A stretch of DNA of 64,000 nucleotides from Planctomycetota bacterium (GTDB lineage: Bacteria > Planctomycetota > GCA-2746535), in the NCBI GenBank assembly GCA_002746535.1, contig NVWA01000001.1, positions 186,001-250,000 on the forward strand, in the 5' to 3' direction. The notes beneath the pieces are model-generated. The model did no database searches and was not told where the DNA came from. It worked only from the letters and a program-made list of their open reading frames with translations. This document shows, in pieces, positions 18,515 through 28,132 of the stretch (within the stretch, counting starts at the first letter, position 1; every line of letters begins with the position of its first letter). Position numbers and translations under genes: made by a program.

Positions 18515-18584
18515 ATTACAGTGAAGTCTTATTAAAACCTTATATCCATTAAATTTAATATATCGGTCTCTTGATATTTTTTAT

Positions 18585-18614
18585 AATGCATAGATTAATT
18601 GAATTAGATGCATT
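18585..18614. terminator. Weak stem-loop between convergent genes
   Basis: AATGCAT at 18585-18591 can pair with ATGCATT at 18608-18614. It lies between the convergent PstS-like and receiver genes, where a terminator is expected, but the stem is short and AT-rich. Confidence 0.3.
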
Positions 18615-18622
18615 GTTATAGC

Positions 18623-18994
18623 TTATGTGATTGCTTTGTTTATTGCTTCTAGTAATTCACTGTCTTCAAATGGTTTTGTTAATATTGTTTCAAAATAAAA
18701 ACCAGAAAAACTAGTTTTTAATTTGTTGGCAGAAGCTATTGTTCCTCCTCCAGTCATTCCAATTACTTTTAAATCAGATCTAAGTTCTTTGATTTTTGAA
18801 ATTAATTCAATCCCATCTGATTCTGGCATCAAAATATCTGTGATGACCAAATCTAAGTTCTCATTATCTAATTCCGTAAGTGCTGTTTTACCATTTTCAG
18901 CGCATATGATTTTAAATCCTTCCAGCTCTAGTATATCTTTTACTGCATCTCTGAAGGCATCATCGTCATCAACTAATAGTATTGTTTTGTTCAT
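18623..18994 (-). CDS. Single-domain response regulator, partner of the PAS kinase
   Basis: A 123-aa receiver with acidic residues in LLVDDDDAF, phospho-acceptor Asp in VITDILMP, Thr in GMTGGG and Lys in LTKPFED. Its ATG lies inside the end of the upstream kinase gene (26-nt overlap), so the two are surely co-expressed and probably cognate. No output domain, so the signal must go on to another protein or act by protein contact. Confidence 0.9.
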   Translation of the reverse strand: MNKTILLVDDDDAFRDAVKDILELEGFKIICAENGKTALTELDNENLDLVITDILMPESDGIELISKIKELRSDLKVIGMTGGGTIASANKLKTSFSGFYFETILTKPFEDSELLEAINKAIT

Positions 18995-20897
18995 TTGTCT
19001 CTCCTTGTGATTGAAATATTAATTTGAAAGTAGTTCCTTTGTTTTTTGTGCTATTTACAATTATTTCACCTCCATTATCTTTGATCATGCTATAGCTTAA
19101 AGATAAACCTAATCCAGTGCCTTTACCTATTGGTTTAGTTGTAAAAAAAGGCTCATATATATTATCAATATGTTCTTTAGAAATTCCACAGCCTGTATCA
19201 GCAACTTCTAGGACAATAGTTTTATTTTCAGCATAAGTGTTAATGCTAATATTTTTTAAGGACATTTCTTTAACAGCATCCCGAGCATTGGATAGTAGAT
19301 TTGATAATATTTCTCCAATTTGTACATACGAAGCAAGAATAATGAAACTATCTTTACCAAAGTTGACTTCTAGATTTATGCTTAATAATTCAAATTCTTG
19401 AGTGTACATGGTTAGTATGTCAATTATGATTCTGTTTAGGTCACATTTTTCTAAAACGGTATTTTTATCTTCTCGACTAAATATTCGTAATGAGTCCATT
19501 ATTTTTTTTGCACGGATAGATTGATTTTTAATATCATCAACTACTTGTACCACTTTTTCAAATTTTCCTGTATCAATCAGTTTTGGTATAAGTTGTGACT
19601 TTAATAAAATAGCGCCTAAAGGTTGATTAAGTTCATGAGCCATTCCAGAGGACATTGCCCCTAAAGAAGCCATTTTGCTAGATTCAATCATTTGGTTTTG
19701 AAATTTATCAGTATCGCTGATAGACTGTACTAATGATTCATTTGTATTTGATAATTGTTCACTCATTATTTCTGCTACCTCTTTGGCTACTAGCAACTTC
19801 CTTTCATATTTTTTTTGATCAGATAGATCTCGAATTATTCCTGTAAAAAATTTCTCCCCATTTTCATTGAAATCGTTGATACTCATAAAAAGGGGAAACA
19901 TTGTTCCATTTTTATGTTTACCTTGTATTTCGCGACCAACACCAATCATATTTTTAATACCTGTGACTAAGTAAGAATTTAAGTATGTGTTATGCTCTTC
20001 TCTAAATGGAGATGGCATAATTAGATTAATGTTTTTACCTATAATTTCGTTACTTTCATAACCAAATAGTTTAATAAAAGAATTATTGACGGATTGGACG
20101 ATTCCATCGGTATTAAATATTGATACACTATCAAAAGCTGTTTCTATAATAGATTTAAATTTTTGTAAGTTTTTAAATGATTCTTCATTGGCATCTGAAA
20201 GTTTTTTTTGGTCTTCTTTTTGTTTGGTTAAATCTCTAGTGATAAGAGTATATAAAGTAGTCTCTTTTTCACTATTTGCACTTATGCTAATTAATATTGG
20301 AAATATGGAGAAATCACTTTTATGACCGATTAGCTCCCTCCCTGCGCCAACAAGACTATGTATGTTTATTTCAGTGATGTCATTTAAATACTTGCCTGCA
20401 TCTAAATTAATTAAGGAAGGCATTATAATCGATATATTTTGTCCAATTATTTCCTCTGCTTTATAATTAAATAAAACAAGAAAGGACTTGTTAATTGATT
20501 TGATGATTCCATTTTCATTTATTGTTGCAATTCCATCTACAGCCGTTTCTATTATTGATTTATAAATATTTAAACTATCTAAATACTGTTCATTTTCTGA
20601 TTTAAAAATTCTCGCAGCATTCTGGAATGTTTCTATTTTTGTATTTTCAATGAGACTCTTTTCATGTTCAAATTGATTGTGCATTTTATTTGAAGATATT
20701 TCTGTCCAAATGCCGAATGAAATAATAAAAATTACAACGGTAATTTTCATCGTAAGTTCTCGAATGTCTGTTGGAATTAAATCTAATTCTTTTTCATTAA
20801 AAATGAAAAATTTAATCAATGATTCAACAATCCAATATAAGAATGCCAATATTACGGCGATTTTGATGTATGAAAATTTGGCTGAATTATTTTCCAT
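18969..20897 (-). CDS. Membrane histidine kinase with two PAS domains
   Basis: A 642-aa kinase. Two N-terminal TM segments (IAVILAFLYWIVESLI and ITVVIFIISFGIW) have only a short loop between them, so sensing is probably not periplasmic. Two PAS domains follow, of FixL-like type: the first from ETAVDGIATINENG with ending IIMPS, the second from ETAFDSVSIFNTDG with IIMPSPF. Each is followed by a PAC-like segment. HisKA carries His in SGMAHELNQPLG; HATPase has NLLSNARDA, DTGCGIS and GTGLGLS. I see no certain heme or flavin ligand. It is paired with the overlapping receiver gene downstream. Confidence 0.92.
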   Translation of the reverse strand: MENNSAKFSYIKIAVILAFLYWIVESLIKFFIFNEKELDLIPTDIRELTMKITVVIFIISFGIWTEISSNKMHNQFEHEKSLIENTKIETFQNAARIFKSENEQYLDSLNIYKSIIETAVDGIATINENGIIKSINKSFLVLFNYKAEEIIGQNISIIMPSLINLDAGKYLNDITEINIHSLVGAGRELIGHKSDFSIFPILISISANSEKETTLYTLITRDLTKQKEDQKKLSDANEESFKNLQKFKSIIETAFDSVSIFNTDGIVQSVNNSFIKLFGYESNEIIGKNINLIMPSPFREEHNTYLNSYLVTGIKNMIGVGREIQGKHKNGTMFPLFMSINDFNENGEKFFTGIIRDLSDQKKYERKLLVAKEVAEIMSEQLSNTNESLVQSISDTDKFQNQMIESSKMASLGAMSSGMAHELNQPLGAILLKSQLIPKLIDTGKFEKVVQVVDDIKNQSIRAKKIMDSLRIFSREDKNTVLEKCDLNRIIIDILTMYTQEFELLSINLEVNFGKDSFIILASYVQIGEILSNLLSNARDAVKEMSLKNISINTYAENKTIVLEVADTGCGISKEHIDNIYEPFFTTKPIGKGTGLGLSLSYSMIKDNGGEIIVNSTKNKGTTFKLIFQSQGETNEQNNTIS

Positions 20898-21067
20898 AAA
20901 ATCACCATGAATAGAATGATCGTTTGATTTGAAAAATATAAATATTCTATATTGTATTTTACATCATGAATGGTCTAAAAGCAAAATTGAGGGAATTATA
21001 AAGTACTTTAAATTTTTGAAGATATATCTGATTTATGGAAATATTACTGAAAAATGAACCACGTTTA

Positions 21068-22243
21068 TTAGGCCGAATTCCATGCTTTCATTAACCATGA
21101 TACCTCATCTTGAATCCCTTTTTTGATATCAAAATTTTCTGCTTCGATAGCATCTAAATGTTGAGGCCATGTATAAGTTTCTGTCACAAAGTTATAGGTA
21201 TTTGGTATTGTTTTTAAAAATTGTAATAATTCTTCAACTTCGTTATTAGTTGTTTTGGCTGGTCCGAAATCTGTTAAGTAGAGGGGTGTATGAAAATGTG
21301 TTCTGATTTCATCAACATCCATAATATTTGAATCAACTAAGAGATTAAGATCTTGATAAGCAATTATTTTATTTTTTATTTTTGTATAGGTTTGGTGTAA
21401 ATACTTTGGTTCATTCAACTTTTTAAGTGCTTCAATTTTATCTTTAGTTATTGGAGAACAAAATTTTGGTGCGCTAGTTATGTGAAACTTAAAAATGGGA
21501 ATATTTTGATTTAATAATTCTTCTACAACATCCTTTGGTTTTTCGAATATTACTGAAGAATGGCAGGTGTCAAAATTCAAACCAATTACTTTTAAAATTT
21601 GATCATAATTTCTTTTTGTTTGTTCAGCTTTTATTTTAAGATCTTTTTTGAAAAACTTAATGATGGACTCTTTTGTGTCTAATGTTGTCTGTGGTTCGGG
21701 CTCTAATGCAAGTGTTAGGTGAATGTTATTATCTTGGTTTAGTTGAATTAAAAAATCTGCCATGGAAAGGAAGTTTTCCAACATTTGATCTGAATCATAA
21801 TCATGATATTGATAGCAACCAGCGAGTGTGCTAATAGGAACTTGAATACTTTTGCTTTCTGGTTGTGCCAACACTATATTAGCTAATATTTGTGCACAAG
21901 TCTTAGTGGATTCCAGACGTTCTGAGTGCGCCCAATTGGGCAAATAAACCTTTTCTTTGACTATTGGTTGGTGAAAATCAATCAAAGGAAAATTGTTAAT
22001 GCTGGTAACCAATAGATTTAACTCTTTTAGATGATTGATTAAATCATCGCATGAATTTAAAGTTTCATTGGCAACAATATCATTTAAATGGAGTTCAATG
22101 GACATCTCTCCATATTCTTTGACTGCTTCTTTAATGGGTCTTGCAAACTGAGTTAAATTTGATTTTAGTTCCTGATAATTACTAGCAGGGTGATTATTCA
22201 TGCAATAACTAAAATAAGTTTTATTCATATCAATTAGACTCAT
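21068..22243 (-). CDS. eboE: EboE-family TIM-barrel protein
   Basis: A 391-aa protein of the xylose-isomerase-like TIM-barrel superfamily, recognisable as EboE: YCMNNHPASNYQEL near the start, INNFPLIDFHQPIVKEKVY, then LPNWAHSERL and ISTLAGCYQY, with metal-ligand-like acidic residues in LALEPEPQT, NFDTCHS and FHITSAPK. EboE belongs to the ebo cluster that is tied to transport of secondary metabolites to the periplasm in other bacteria. None of the other ebo genes is in this window. It is the last gene of a housekeeping operon and overlaps ribF by 14 nt. An internal ATG five codons on is also a possible start. Confidence 0.8.
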   Translation of the reverse strand: MSLIDMNKTYFSYCMNNHPASNYQELKSNLTQFARPIKEAVKEYGEMSIELHLNDIVANETLNSCDDLINHLKELNLLVTSINNFPLIDFHQPIVKEKVYLPNWAHSERLESTKTCAQILANIVLAQPESKSIQVPISTLAGCYQYHDYDSDQMLENFLSMADFLIQLNQDNNIHLTLALEPEPQTTLDTKESIIKFFKKDLKIKAEQTKRNYDQILKVIGLNFDTCHSSVIFEKPKDVVEELLNQNIPIFKFHITSAPKFCSPITKDKIEALKKLNEPKYLHQTYTKIKNKIIAYQDLNLLVDSNIMDVDEIRTHFHTPLYLTDFGPAKTTNNEVEELLQFLKTIPNTYNFVTETYTWPQHLDAIEAENFDIKKGIQDEVSWLMKAWNSA

Positions 22244-23180
22244 GAAATTCTTTTGCTTGAATTATATCTTTTTGAATTTGACTAATAAGCTCAAATTGAT
22301 CTTCAAATTGAATTTCATCTCTTATAAAATGATGAAATTCAACTTTAATTAAAGATACCTTTTCTTCAAACTCACAATTTAGTAAATGAGTTTCTATGGT
22401 ATATTCTTGAATTGGATTTGAAAAATTAAAGGTTGGCTTTGTCCCAATATTGGTAATGGAATCATAACTTTTTTGATTAATTTGAGAGGTCGTAATATAC
22501 ACACCAGCTCTAGGAATAAAACTAGATTGGGGTGGTAGATTTAAAGTAGGAAATCCTAATTGTTTACCGCGTCCATCTCCTTTTATTACTAGACCCTCAA
22601 CGCTGTATTTTCTTCCTAAGTATTCATTAACCAATTCAATATCACCATTTTTAAGATGATTTTTAATGTTTGACGTGCTAACTTCTGATAGATTACTTTC
22701 TGAAATATTAACTACTTCTAATAAATCTAAATAATTCTCTGATTGGTTTTGTAAATAGGATATGTTTCCTTTACGGTTTTTACCAAAACAAAAGTTTTCC
22801 CCAATAATTAATCCTCTTACATTTAAATGATTCAGTAATATTTTATGAAAAAAATCCTCGTGTGATAGATTCATTATTTCATCAGTAAAATGTATAAGAA
22901 AAACAAAGTCTAGATTGAATTCATTTATTAAGTTTAATTTTTTATTTAAGGGGAAAACTAAACTGCTAGATTTAGAAGTTTGGATTATAGACCGTGGGTG
23001 TTGATGAAATGTTATGAGCCCTGATGAAACATTATTTGATTTTGCTGTTGCTACCGTTTTATTAATTAAATCCTGATGACCTAAGTGGATAGCATCAAAA
23101 GCGCCCATAGTGATAAACACAGGGTTTTCCTGTTGATGTAACGTTATTTGATCTAGTGTTTCAAATTCAACTATTTTCAT
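22230..23180 (-). CDS. ribF: Bifunctional riboflavin kinase/FMN adenylyltransferase
   Basis: RibF converts riboflavin to FMN and FMN to FAD in the cytoplasm. The 316-aa length is usual. The N-terminal adenylyltransferase domain has the nucleotidyl-transfer motif as MGAFDAIHLGH, in which Ala replaces the usual Asn and another Ala the Gly of GNFDGVHxGH; the His residues are kept. The C-terminal kinase domain shows KGDGRGKQLGFPTLNL and GVYITTS. It overlaps yggU by 14 nt upstream and eboE by 14 nt downstream, so it is embedded in the operon. Confidence 0.94.
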   Translation of the reverse strand: MKIVEFETLDQITLHQQENPVFITMGAFDAIHLGHQDLINKTVATAKSNNVSSGLITFHQHPRSIIQTSKSSSLVFPLNKKLNLINEFNLDFVFLIHFTDEIMNLSHEDFFHKILLNHLNVRGLIIGENFCFGKNRKGNISYLQNQSENYLDLLEVVNISESNLSEVSTSNIKNHLKNGDIELVNEYLGRKYSVEGLVIKGDGRGKQLGFPTLNLPPQSSFIPRAGVYITTSQINQKSYDSITNIGTKPTFNFSNPIQEYTIETHLLNCEFEEKVSLIKVEFHHFIRDEIQFEDQFELISQIQKDIIQAKEFHESN

Positions 23181-23466
23181 ATTTTTCTATAAATTCATTT
23201 TTTGAAATATTAAATATCATAATTTTTTTAAAAGATTTTGTCTCACCTGAAACGATAGATATATTTTTGAATGGAACTGAAATTTCCTCTGATAAAAATT
23301 TTATTAGAGCATTGTTTGCTTTACCTTTATCAGGAGATGCATTGATTGAAATTTTAAAATCTTGACCAAAAGCACCAAGCCACTTTGTTTGATTAGCATT
23401 TGGTGAAACTTTAATATTAAAGGTAATCGCGGTTTTCCCTTTCACTGTAATTTCACTGATATCCAC
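23167..23466 (-). CDS. yggU: YggU/DUF167 family protein
   Basis: A 99-aa protein of the UPF0235/DUF167 family, seen from FNIKVSPNANQTKW, ASPDKGKANNALIKFL and ISIVSGETKSFKK. Its function is not known; the fold is small alpha/beta and it is usually found near yggS, proC and yggT, exactly as here (proC ends 2 nt upstream). yggT is missing from this copy of the cluster. Confidence 0.9.
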   Translation of the reverse strand: MDISEITVKGKTAITFNIKVSPNANQTKWLGAFGQDFKISINASPDKGKANNALIKFLSEEISVPFKNISIVSGETKSFKKIMIFNISKNEFIEKYENS

Positions 23467-23468
23467 TA

Positions 23469-24269
23469 TTAATTGTTAGCTAATTCATTTGATCTATTGA
23501 CTGCGGCTTTAATGCCCTCTTGAATGGCAGTATTTAAATTTAACTGATCCATTTTATTGAGTGCAGCTTCTGTAGTGCCATTGGGAGAAGTGACGTTAAT
23601 TCGTAATTGTTCTGCCGATAAATCACTAGATTTTAATAGTATTCCAGCGCCTGTGATTGTTTGGGCAGATAGTAATTTTGCCTCTTCCAAAGTAAGTCCA
23701 TAGTCAATTCCTGCTTGTATCATGTTTTCAGCGATTTTAAAAATATAAGCTGGTCCACTTCCGCTTAAGGCCGTAATGATATGCATTTTACTTTCTGGAA
23801 CTTCAATCAATTGACCTGAACTTTCGAAGATGTTTAAAACAAGGTCTTTCTCTGTTTGATTCAAAGAGGAATCAAATGTAATTCCGCCACATCCTTCCAT
23901 AACTAAAAAAGGGGTGTTTGGCATGACTCTTACAACTTTTGCTTGAGGGCAATATGATTTAATCGTTTCAACAGTTACACCTGCAGCAATACTGACTAAA
24001 ATTTGATTATCGCTTTTTGGTTTAATTTCTTCAAGGACAAGTGGCAATATTTGAGGCTTAACAGCGAGTATTATGGCATCACAATTTTGTTTAATAAGGT
24101 CTCGATTATTTTCAACAAATGTGATTTCTTTAAATTCCTCTTTTAATTGAATTTGTCTATCTGCAGATGGTTCAAAGACTAATATTTCAAATGACTCTGA
24201 CCCTTTTAATATTCCTGTAATAATGGCTTGTGCCATATTGCCACCACCAATAAATCCTATTTTATTCAT
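23469..24269 (-). CDS. proC: Pyrroline-5-carboxylate reductase
   Basis: ProC makes proline from pyrroline-5-carboxylate with NAD(P)H. The 266-aa protein has the N-terminal dinucleotide-binding motif IGFIGGGNMAQAI, the middle segment VRVMPNTPFLV and the C-terminal signature region LSGSGPAYIFKIAENM and TSPNGTTEAAL. Length and motifs are standard. It overlaps yggS by 4 nt (ATGA). Confidence 0.96.
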   Translation of the reverse strand: MNKIGFIGGGNMAQAIITGILKGSESFEILVFEPSADRQIQLKEEFKEITFVENNRDLIKQNCDAIILAVKPQILPLVLEEIKPKSDNQILVSIAAGVTVETIKSYCPQAKVVRVMPNTPFLVMEGCGGITFDSSLNQTEKDLVLNIFESSGQLIEVPESKMHIITALSGSGPAYIFKIAENMIQAGIDYGLTLEEAKLLSAQTITGAGILLKSSDLSAEQLRINVTSPNGTTEAALNKMDQLNLNTAIQEGIKAAVNRSNELANN

Positions 24270-24958
24270 TCTTGTTCCTTAAAAAAAGCTGTTCCAATTC
24301 TTAAAATCGTGGATCCTTCCTCAATTGCACATAGATAATCGTTTGACATTCCCATTGACAATTCTTTAAAATTGTCATTTGTCATACTTTGAAATTCGGT
24401 TAACATTTTTTTTAGTTTAGCGAAAACACTTTTTATCTTTGAGGTATCAGATGTTAGGGGAGCCATCGCCATCAATCCGTTTACTTGAATATGCTCTAAA
24501 ATAGAAATCGATTGAAATTGATCGGTAATTTCTTCAATTGTAAATCCAGATTTTTGAGGTTCTTCAGCAATATTTATTTGTAGTAAAATTTCTTGAACTT
24601 TATTGATAGATGAGGCCGCTTTATTAATATTTTTTGCGGTTTTTAAATTTGAAACGGAATGTATCAATTCAAAGTTCTCTACTATAGTTGAGACTTTTCG
24701 ACTTTGTATATTTCCAATAAAATCCCATTTAATATTTAAACTTCTTAATGCCTCTATCTTAGGCATTGCTAGGTCTAATCTATTCTCTGCGAACCGATTA
24801 AATCCAAGACTAATTAACTCTTTGATTTCTTCAATTCCAACAGTTTTAGTAACTGGCAATACCGTTAAATTCTTTTGCTTTTCATCAGAAATTTTATTCC
24901 TGAGAATGTCCCAGTTATGATTTATCAGATTCTTCTTGATCATCTTCGTTGATTTCAA
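24266..24958 (-). CDS. yggS: YggS-family PLP homeostasis protein
   Basis: YggS/PROSC proteins bind pyridoxal phosphate and keep free PLP and amino-acid pools in balance; no catalysis is firmly known. The 230-aa protein has the PLP-Lys region VLPVTKTVG, FAENRLD, WDFIGNIQSRK and near the end LSMGMSNDYLCAI. The start is uncertain: the ATG at 24958 is used here, but ATG 24943 gives a more usual N-terminus (MIKKNLINHNW). The start lies within the 3' end of the upstream RDD gene, so translation is likely coupled. Confidence 0.93.
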   Translation of the reverse strand: MKSTKMIKKNLINHNWDILRNKISDEKQKNLTVLPVTKTVGIEEIKELISLGFNRFAENRLDLAMPKIEALRSLNIKWDFIGNIQSRKVSTIVENFELIHSVSNLKTAKNINKAASSINKVQEILLQINIAEEPQKSGFTIEEITDQFQSISILEHIQVNGLMAMAPLTSDTSKIKSVFAKLKKMLTEFQSMTNDNFKELSMGMSNDYLCAIEEGSTILRIGTAFFKEQE

Positions 24959-26492
24959 TTTTTAGATTTAGTTTTTTATGTAACCTTGAATATACAACGA
25001 CGGTATTACCTAAATAGTCGTTCAAAGATCGTTTTTTCTTAGTTATAGTAATCAGAATATTTGAAATTAAAACAAAGATAAATTCTGAAAAAACCTTTGG
25101 AAGTAAATTCCTAGAGATAGCTTGTAAAATATTAATTTTCTGTAGATTTTTATTTGATAATATTTTTAAACCGGTGCTGATTTTACCAATTGAACCCGCA
25201 TTGAAATAATCAAATAATGTAAAATATAAGAACACAATAAATTGAATTTTTAGAAATGTATTGATGTTCTCCATGAATCCTTCAAGTGTGTTGCCAGATA
25301 AAACCATATTTAATATGGTGGAAATATTAATGTATTGAGGTGTTAAATATGTTATCACTAAAATGGTCAATGTAAGAATCAAGCTGTCTATAAGATATGC
25401 AAACCCACGATGAATTGTGGGGCCAAAGAAAATGGCTTTCTCTGGAATTTTTAAAGTTACTATTTTATCTTCCCATACATTGGTAAACTTATTGGTTAAA
25501 TAAATTAAAATTATTAATACACACATCAATGAAAATAAAAATTCTAAAGCTTTGTCATTAATTTCTTGGTAGATCAAGACATCTAATTTTTTTTGAGTTA
25601 AGCTAGATTCTTTAGTAATGTAAATAGGGACATCAAAGGCTGTACCAAAAAAGAATCCATTTAATTGATTATTAGTAACCACTGGGACAAGAGAAATGAT
25701 TTTATTTGGATATTTAAAAGTTGGAAAATTTGATTGATTCACCTTAGACAAAGTCTGATTATTTTGAAACAAGCCTTTTAAATTAAATGTTTCTAGTACA
25801 AAGCTATCTTTTCTAAATCCTGAAATATGTATACCCGATTCTGATTTCCAAGGAACAAAATTGACCAAATCTTGGTCAGGGATTTTTTTAATCGTTGGGT
25901 TCTTTTGATAAATATCGACAAGAAAAATAGAGTTTTCGGATTCCCAAATGCCAATATATTTATCATCATTATTTAATACATAAATGATACCTTTTGGACT
26001 TTGGTTTTCTGATAGAGTTATAGTATTTACAACTGTCCAGGCATCATTTGTCCACGAAACAACTTCAATCATTTTTGAACTAAAGGTCGTAAGTGTGACG
26101 ATATTATTTTTTTGAAAACATGATGCGATGAAATCACATTTAGGTGTTGGAAGGTATTTAATTAAGTTATTAAAATTCCCACTTTTATCAATTTGGTAAA
26201 GAGCTATTGAATTGTAATTTGCTAAATAAAGATGTTCTTCTTTTATTGTATGTCCAATATATTGACCATTGATTTCTCGACCTTTGTCGTCGAGAGTATT
26301 CTTTTTCTGATTAAATTCTAATAATTGATATGATTTATTTTTTTGAGGAGAAGGTACGAATATTTTATTTTTTACTTTAATTAAATTGCCCGAATGCGTC
26401 TTAAGCTTAATTGGTTCTTCTATTGGTTTATTAAAAAATATAAGAAAAATAATTAAAGGAAGGAATAGGTAATAGAATATTTTTTTTTGCAT
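24915..26492 (-). CDS. RDD-family membrane protein with large extracytoplasmic N-terminal part
   Basis: A 525-aa protein. After one N-terminal hydrophobic segment (YYLFLPLIIFLIFF) there are about 290 residues with repeated short strands, probably outside the cytoplasm and perhaps a beta-propeller-like fold. A TM helix (FLFSLMCVLIILIYLT) precedes an RDD domain with its hallmark R-x-x-A-x-x-x-D (RGFAYLIDSLILT), GKISTGLKIL and the final RSLNDYLGNTVVV. RDD proteins are small polytopic membrane proteins of mostly unknown role. The extracytoplasmic extension is not part of the usual family. Confidence 0.8.
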   Translation of the reverse strand: MQKKIFYYLFLPLIIFLIFFNKPIEEPIKLKTHSGNLIKVKNKIFVPSPQKNKSYQLLEFNQKKNTLDDKGREINGQYIGHTIKEEHLYLANYNSIALYQIDKSGNFNNLIKYLPTPKCDFIASCFQKNNIVTLTTFSSKMIEVVSWTNDAWTVVNTITLSENQSPKGIIYVLNNDDKYIGIWESENSIFLVDIYQKNPTIKKIPDQDLVNFVPWKSESGIHISGFRKDSFVLETFNLKGLFQNNQTLSKVNQSNFPTFKYPNKIISLVPVVTNNQLNGFFFGTAFDVPIYITKESSLTQKKLDVLIYQEINDKALEFLFSLMCVLIILIYLTNKFTNVWEDKIVTLKIPEKAIFFGPTIHRGFAYLIDSLILTLTILVITYLTPQYINISTILNMVLSGNTLEGFMENINTFLKIQFIVFLYFTLFDYFNAGSIGKISTGLKILSNKNLQKINILQAISRNLLPKVFSEFIFVLISNILITITKKKRSLNDYLGNTVVVYSRLHKKLNLKIEINEDDQEESDKS

Positions 26493-26498
26493 ACCGAA

Positions 26499-27848
26499 TC
26501 ATTTATTCAGTTTTAATTTTTTTTCAGTAGCTTGTATTTGTCGTTTTATTTTCATGACAGTTATTCTGACAATTGCTGGGTGGCGAATTGGCATTTCTGA
26601 TTGCGTAAAAGTGCTGAACTCTTTTCGTTTAAAAAAGAGCTCAATCCATTTTGCTGTATGGTGTTTTTTTATTCCCTTAACAGTATCACCCCTAGGGAAC
26701 AATTGATAAGCTCCGCTAAACCAATGATAGGCGTTCTTATAGTCATCAATTCTTCTACTGAATTCACCTATTAAATAAACCATATAGCTAGCATTTAATG
26801 TATTTGGAATATCTTTATCAGTTAGCTCAAAATTAGAGACCATTAAATCCCTTGTAGTTTTTGTTAATGTTATTTCTAAATCAATAATCTTAATTAATTT
26901 ATTAATATATTTTATTGTGCCAGTAAATCCTTTTTTTAATTTAGAATCTTCAAGCGCTATAAGTAAATGCTCTTTTGATTTAGAGTTATAGCCAAGTCTA
27001 TTGAAGGATTGTGCTATAAGTATTCTTAGGGCGATTGTTTCTTTGCTCTTTGATTTTAAACTTGGCAATAACCCTAGATAATAACTTAAGTAGTAGGTCG
27101 GATAATGTGGTTGAGCAGATTCCTTTTGAGGTATCTCAGTATCTTTTCTCAATTTACTATCAATGTTTATAAAGACAGTGTTTAAATTAGTAGAGCTTGG
27201 AGCATTTGAAATTTCATTTCTTAAGGCATATATACCTCTCATATACACAAAAACTTTCCATTGATTTTCAATATCAACTTGATTTTCAAGATAGGTAATC
27301 ATGTTCAGAACTTTAATGTGTACAGGTATTATTTTTTGGGTTAAAGGTACACTTTTTAACTTTTTAAATAGATTGCCAAACTGACTTTTGATTTCTTTGC
27401 GCATTTGTGGCTTTAAGGTTTTGTTGATTAGGGTTTTCAATGAAGAAGGAATTTCTTTAGTAAAAAAATTTAAATGATGAGAATAGCCACATACGGAGCA
27501 AGACCATATTTCAAAACTGTATTCGGATAAACCAATGTAATGCTCACAAAAATCTGTGTCTAAGGCTATTTTAGGTGACTTTACTATTAAAATAGGAACA
27601 GTTTTTTTGCATGATGGGCATATAACCTCTTTTTCAATAACTTTCTCAACGGGTTTTCGACCTGCTAGTACTTGTTTCTTAAATGTGTTTTGTCTTTTTA
27701 AATTTTTAAGACTAAATTTGCCTGTATTTGCTCCGATAAATGTCTCTGACTTTATGATGTCTTTTTTATCTTGAGAGTTTAAATTTAAAATAGGTAGCAG
27801 GAGGGTAAGCCCAATAATAATATATATTTTTAAGATTGAGCTTTTCAT
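26499..27848 (-). CDS. DUF2225-like exported protein with Cys-pair zinc site
   Basis: A 449-aa protein with a signal peptide (IYIIIGLTLLLPILNLNSQ). Near residues 70-130 it has CPSCKKTVP and CSVCGYSHH with a DTDFCEHY segment between, the pattern of the DUF2225 family, where two CxxC pairs probably bind zinc. The rest is helical and TPR-like (AYHWFSGAYQLFPRG). Function unknown. It starts 2 nt after rpsT, in an operon of housekeeping genes. Confidence 0.65.
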   Translation of the reverse strand: MKSSILKIYIIIGLTLLLPILNLNSQDKKDIIKSETFIGANTGKFSLKNLKRQNTFKKQVLAGRKPVEKVIEKEVICPSCKKTVPILIVKSPKIALDTDFCEHYIGLSEYSFEIWSCSVCGYSHHLNFFTKEIPSSLKTLINKTLKPQMRKEIKSQFGNLFKKLKSVPLTQKIIPVHIKVLNMITYLENQVDIENQWKVFVYMRGIYALRNEISNAPSSTNLNTVFINIDSKLRKDTEIPQKESAQPHYPTYYLSYYLGLLPSLKSKSKETIALRILIAQSFNRLGYNSKSKEHLLIALEDSKLKKGFTGTIKYINKLIKIIDLEITLTKTTRDLMVSNFELTDKDIPNTLNASYMVYLIGEFSRRIDDYKNAYHWFSGAYQLFPRGDTVKGIKKHHTAKWIELFFKRKEFSTFTQSEMPIRHPAIVRITVMKIKRQIQATEKKLKLNK

Positions 27849-27850
27849 TA

Positions 27851-28120
27851 TTACGCAGACTTTAGAGCATTAATTCTTTTCATTAATCGACTTTTATCAC
27901 GTGCTGCTTTATTATCTTTTATTAAATTTCTTTTAGCAGATTTGTCGAACAGTTTCTGAGCAAATATAAAATGTTTACTGGCTTCTTCAAAATCTTTTTT
28001 CTCGATTGCTGTAGTCACTTTTTTAACAGCAGTTTTGAGTTCTGATCGATTTGCAGTATTGCGAATATTGTTTTTTTTACCTTGACGCATACTTTTACTT
28101 TGTGCTTTGTGGCTGGGCAT
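27851..28120 (-). CDS. rpsT: 30S ribosomal protein S20
   Basis: S20 binds 16S rRNA early in small-subunit assembly. The 89-aa basic, helical protein begins MPSHKAQSKSMRQ and ends RLMKRINALKSA, typical of S20. AGGAG precedes the ATG by about 8 nt. In many bacteria rpsT lies near ribF, and here both are in the same operon. Confidence 0.95.
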   Translation of the reverse strand: MPSHKAQSKSMRQGKKNNIRNTANRSELKTAVKKVTTAIEKKDFEEASKHFIFAQKLFDKSAKRNLIKDNKAARDKSRLMKRINALKSA

Positions 28121-28132
28121 AGAATGTAACTC

